NCBI GenBank assembly: GCA_965225625.1
Contig: CBDDBH010000029.1
Coordinates: forward strand, 222,889-286,888
Direction of reading: 5' to 3'
Length of the DNA stretch: 64,000 nucleotides
From: CBDDBH01 sp965225625
GTDB taxonomy: Bacteria > Pseudomonadota > Gammaproteobacteria > JADZEE01
Below, piece after piece: positions 61,850 to 64,000 of this stretch (position 1 is the stretch's first letter; every line of letters begins with the position of its first letter). The translations under genes and the position numbers were made by a program. The notes below the pieces were generated by a model. That model had not been told where the DNA came from and did no database searches. It saw only the letters and a program-made list of their open reading frames with translations.

Positions 61850-62901
61850 TTCAGTAACGGCATGACCTCTTCGCCAAACTGCCGGATCCCGGGCACGAAA
61901 TGGGGCCAGCTGAAGAGTATCCCATCGATGCCTGTCTCGTCGTACATCTCATCGATTTTTCGAGCGATCGTGGCGGGCGATCCGAGTAGCACCGGAATGC
62001 CCATAAAGGCCATATTGCCTTCCTCAATGCTTTGCTCCAAACCGGATTTGATTTGCTCACTGGTGCCTTGGGGATTAGTGTCGAGGCTGGCGCTTGCGAT
62101 CATATTGGCGACGGCGCCGCGGTCGACGCGGGCGACGATATCCTCGCCGATACGAATTGCCTCATCGTCCGTATCGGCAACGATCATGTGATAGAGGGAG
62201 TAGATACCGACCTTGCGCCCGGTTTTCCGCGCACGCGCCTTAACGTCTTTGACACCCGCCAGCAGCTTCGATTTACCCGTCATCACGAACTGATGATCGG
62301 CCCTCTCGGCGACGAATTGTTTGCCGCGCGGCGACTGGCCGGCGCAGACGATAGGGATCTCGCGGTTCGGCGTCGGATATACGGTACAGTCATCGAGTTG
62401 GAAGAACTCGCCGTCGTGGGTGCAACGCCCTTCTTTCCACAGCGTTTTGAGAATCGCGAGGTACTCGGCTGCGTACTCATAACGCCGCTCGTAATGTGAA
62501 TCGCCGGGCCACAGGCCCATTTGAGCGTATTCCGGACGGTTCCAGCCGGTGACGATATTCAGGCCGCAGCGCCCGCCGCTGATGTCATCGATGGTCGCGA
62601 TCATGCGTGCGACGACGGCCGGATGTTGGCTCAAAATCGAAATCGAGGGATAGAGTTCGACGCGCTTGGTGACAGTCGCCAGCGCCGCCATCAAGGTAAA
62701 GGATTCCAGGCAGGCATCCCAGTAACCCGTTTCACCGCCGAAACCGCGGTATTTCATCATCGACAGCACAAAGTCGAGCCCCTGGTTTTCCGCTTCCACC
62801 GAAATGTCTTTGTTGTGCTCGAAAGTCGGCGGATAGACGGGACTGCCGGCCGAGGGAATGTAGCCGTTGCTGCCGTTGGGTAAAAAGACGCCGAATTTCA
62901 C
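61831..62901 (-). CDS. RutA-like flavin-dependent monooxygenase (LLM class)
   Basis: A 356-residue protein starting at GTG 62901 ('MKFGVFLPNGSNGYIPS'). It follows the pyrimidine monooxygenase RutA closely: 'PPTFEHNKDISVEAENQGLD', 'MMKYRGFGGETGYWD', 'LESFTLMAALATVTKRVELY', 'ISGGRCGLNIVTGWNRPEYA' then 'QMGLWPGDSHYERRYEYAAE', and 'VCAGQSPRGKQFVAERAD'. RutA opens the uracil ring with flavin-N5-oxide chemistry. No other rut gene is present, so the substrate may be a different N-heterocycle or amide. It is divergent from the flavoprotein at 62932 with only ~30 nt between starts. Confidence 0.88.
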   Translation of the reverse strand: MKFGVFLPNGSNGYIPSAGSPVYPPTFEHNKDISVEAENQGLDFVLSMMKYRGFGGETGYWDACLESFTLMAALATVTKRVELYPSISILSQHPAVVARMIATIDDISGGRCGLNIVTGWNRPEYAQMGLWPGDSHYERRYEYAAEYLAILKTLWKEGRCTHDGEFFQLDDCTVYPTPNREIPIVCAGQSPRGKQFVAERADHQFVMTGKSKLLAGVKDVKARARKTGRKVGIYSLYHMIVADTDDEAIRIGEDIVARVDRGAVANMIASASLDTNPQGTSEQIKSGLEQSIEEGNMAFMGIPVLLGSPATIARKIDEMYDETGIDGILFSWPHFVPGIRQFGEEVMPLLKCLKAA

Positions 62902-62931
62902 AGGAGCAGTATACTTATTTCCGTCGGTATT

Positions 62932-64000
62932 ATGGACATCGATAAGCTGAAAAATGATGAAGGCGCTAAATTAGTGAAGAACAAAGACACCCTGCCCCGG
63001 CGAACGTTCCTGGAAAATGTGGTTGGAGCGGGCGCCGTCGGACTTCTTGGCTCAAAAGCCAGCGCAATCGAACCGCAAGCCACCGGAGCCACTGCAAACC
63101 AGATCGAAACTTTGCGCAACGCTATCGGAGGCAAAGTTATCGCAAGGACTGACGCGGACTACGAACTATGGCGCCAAAGCATGGTGTGGCAGGCATTCAA
63201 ACCGAAGCGGTTTCCACACCTCATTATTCAAGCAAAGACCGTTGAAGATGTCATAACCGCCGTCAAATTTGGCCGCGCGCAGCGTATGAAGATCGTCGCA
63301 AGAGGAACAGGGCATAGTCTTTGCGGGTCATTCCTGCGTGATGAAGGGATTATGCTCGGCATATCGGGTTTGCGTGACGTAACGGTAAACAGTGAAGACC
63401 GGACCGCAGTCGCCGGACCGGGGATCTGGTCAACCGATCTGCTGAAATTGCTGGAGCCCTATGGGCTGGCTTTTCCGGTTGCGCAATGTGGAACGGTGTC
63501 GTTGAGCGGGTACCTGCTTGGTGGCGGCTTGGGATACAACATCGGTAATTGGGGCGTTGCGTGTGAGTCTGTACTGGGTGCTGACGTCGTTGACGCCCAC
63601 GGAAATCTAATCACCGTTAACGCTGATCAATTTCCGGACTTATTCTGGGCACTGCGCGGCGCCGGACCAGGCTTTTTCGGTGTTGTCACCAGATATTATC
63701 TCGGACTTCATCGCTTACCCCGCGTCGTTGCATCGTCAACCTATATTCTCCCGCTGAGTCGAATTCGCCAATGGACGAGGGCACTGGAAACCCTTATTGC
63801 TCTGGAAATTGATAATCTCGAACTAAATCTGCATATCAGCGCAAACCCGGAAAATCCGTTAACGCCGGGAAATCAAGAACCACATATCTGCACCTTTCGC
63901 GCAGTGGCATACGCAAATGACGAGCAGCAGGCCAATCAGATCTTGATGCAGGTGGCGGATAGTGAACTGGGAGAGATCAGCTTATCAAAACGGGAACGCG
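62932..64000 (+). CDS. Berberine-bridge-enzyme-like FAD oxidoreductase, Tat-exported (cut by window edge)
   Basis: The first ~356 residues of an FAD-linked oxidase. A twin-arginine signal ('LPRRTFLENVVGAGAVGLLG') starts about 20 residues after the ATG at 62932; a GTG at 62974 is an alternative start. The FAD domain has 'IVARGTGHSLCGSFLRDEG', whose His is the 8-alpha-histidyl-FAD site. 'AQCGTVSLSGYLLGGGLGYN' follows, whose Cys matches the 6-S-cysteinyl site, so bicovalent FAD is likely. 'DLFWALRGAGPGFFGVVTRY' is typical. Relatives oxidise sugars, alkaloids or 6-hydroxynicotine. It is divergent from the RutA-like gene and may share its promoter region. Confidence 0.9.
   Translation, partial: MDIDKLKNDEGAKLVKNKDTLPRRTFLENVVGAGAVGLLGSKASAIEPQATGATANQIETLRNAIGGKVIARTDADYELWRQSMVWQAFKPKRFPHLIIQAKTVEDVITAVKFGRAQRMKIVARGTGHSLCGSFLRDEGIMLGISGLRDVTVNSEDRTAVAGPGIWSTDLLKLLEPYGLAFPVAQCGTVSLSGYLLGGGLGYNIGNWGVACESVLGADVVDAHGNLITVNADQFPDLFWALRGAGPGFFGVVTRYYLGLHRLPRVVASSTYILPLSRIRQWTRALETLIALEIDNLELNLHISANPENPLTPGNQEPHICTFRAVAYANDEQQANQILMQVADSELGEISLSKRER

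Overview
The window reads as chromosome from an aerobic, heterotrophic proteobacterium, most likely a gammaproteobacterium. A YghU-type disulfide-bond oxidoreductase, SelO, a DinB relic, cytochrome b561 and a TonB-receptor tail all fit that. No rRNA or tRNA gene and no phylogenetic marker was recognised, so this placement is an inference. Base composition is moderately GC-rich, except for a visibly AT-richer stretch at about 53.5-54.9 kb. Two features stand out: many catabolic oxidoreductase and hydrolase families, and an unusual number of broken genes. The catabolic set includes Rieske oxygenases, 2-oxoglutarate dioxygenases, three LLM flavin monooxygenases, a Baeyer-Villiger-type monooxygenase, GSTs and amidohydrolases.

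0-5 kb: a divergent module. A molybdopterin oxidoreductase (cut by the left edge) and a LigB-type extradiol dioxygenase face a Rieske oxygenase and a Gfo/Idh/MocA dehydrogenase. The layout resembles phthalate-type aromatic catabolism: dihydroxylation, rearomatisation, ring cleavage. 5-9.4 kb: frameshifted TerC, an exported 5'-nucleotidase/SoxB-like enzyme coupled to a DUF442 phosphatase, and a frameshifted amidohydrolase. 9.5-19 kb: Dabb protein, TauD-like dioxygenase, S9 peptidase (the last two share a duplicated upstream sequence), LLM oxidoreductase, SDR plus MhpD-like hydratase, DsbA-like protein, GST, and the first of two paralogous Tat-exported amidohydrolases. 19-25 kb: SnoaL remnant, cytochrome b561, TPM-LemA pair and a divergent membrane HEAT-repeat protein. 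25-31 kb: yghU, BVMO-like monooxygenase, broken dinB, broken GST and a mercuric-reductase-like flavoprotein.

31-40 kb: ThDP-dependent enzyme, truncated VOC protein, metallo-beta-lactamase-fold enzyme, a reductive-dehalogenase-like Fe-S protein followed by a 22-codon Rieske remnant, a NicX-like ring-cleavage enzyme, esterase, LLM oxidoreductase, an NRAMP-like C-terminal fragment and cytochrome P460. 40-48 kb: selO, a Rieske oxygenase overlapping a small helical protein gene, repeats, an exported YtcJ-type amidohydrolase and an aldehyde:ferredoxin oxidoreductase family enzyme. 48-58 kb: a decayed, repeat-rich stretch. It holds an 18-bp tandem array, three copies of a palindromic element, a 2OG oxygenase with an in-frame stop, a GcvT-like protein, a TonB-receptor tail, a frameshifted MetE-like gene, the second Tat amidohydrolase, and a second Rieske/small-protein pair whose Rieske gene is broken. 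58-64 kb: a second reductive-dehalogenase-like remnant, a BNR-propeller protein, MFS transporter, DUF1989 protein, Fic remnant, RutA-like monooxygenase and a berberine-bridge-type flavoprotein cut by the right edge.

The strongest candidate for something new is the repeated, translationally coupled pair of a Rieske oxygenase alpha subunit with a roughly 115-residue helical protein (42.4-44.0 and 56.2-57.8 kb). About sixteen genes are frameshifted, nonsense-interrupted or truncated. Several single-base shifts lie in homopolymers and could be read errors. The deletions and the terminal fragments cannot be explained that way and point to real gene decay, as in a host-restricted or recently bottlenecked lineage.
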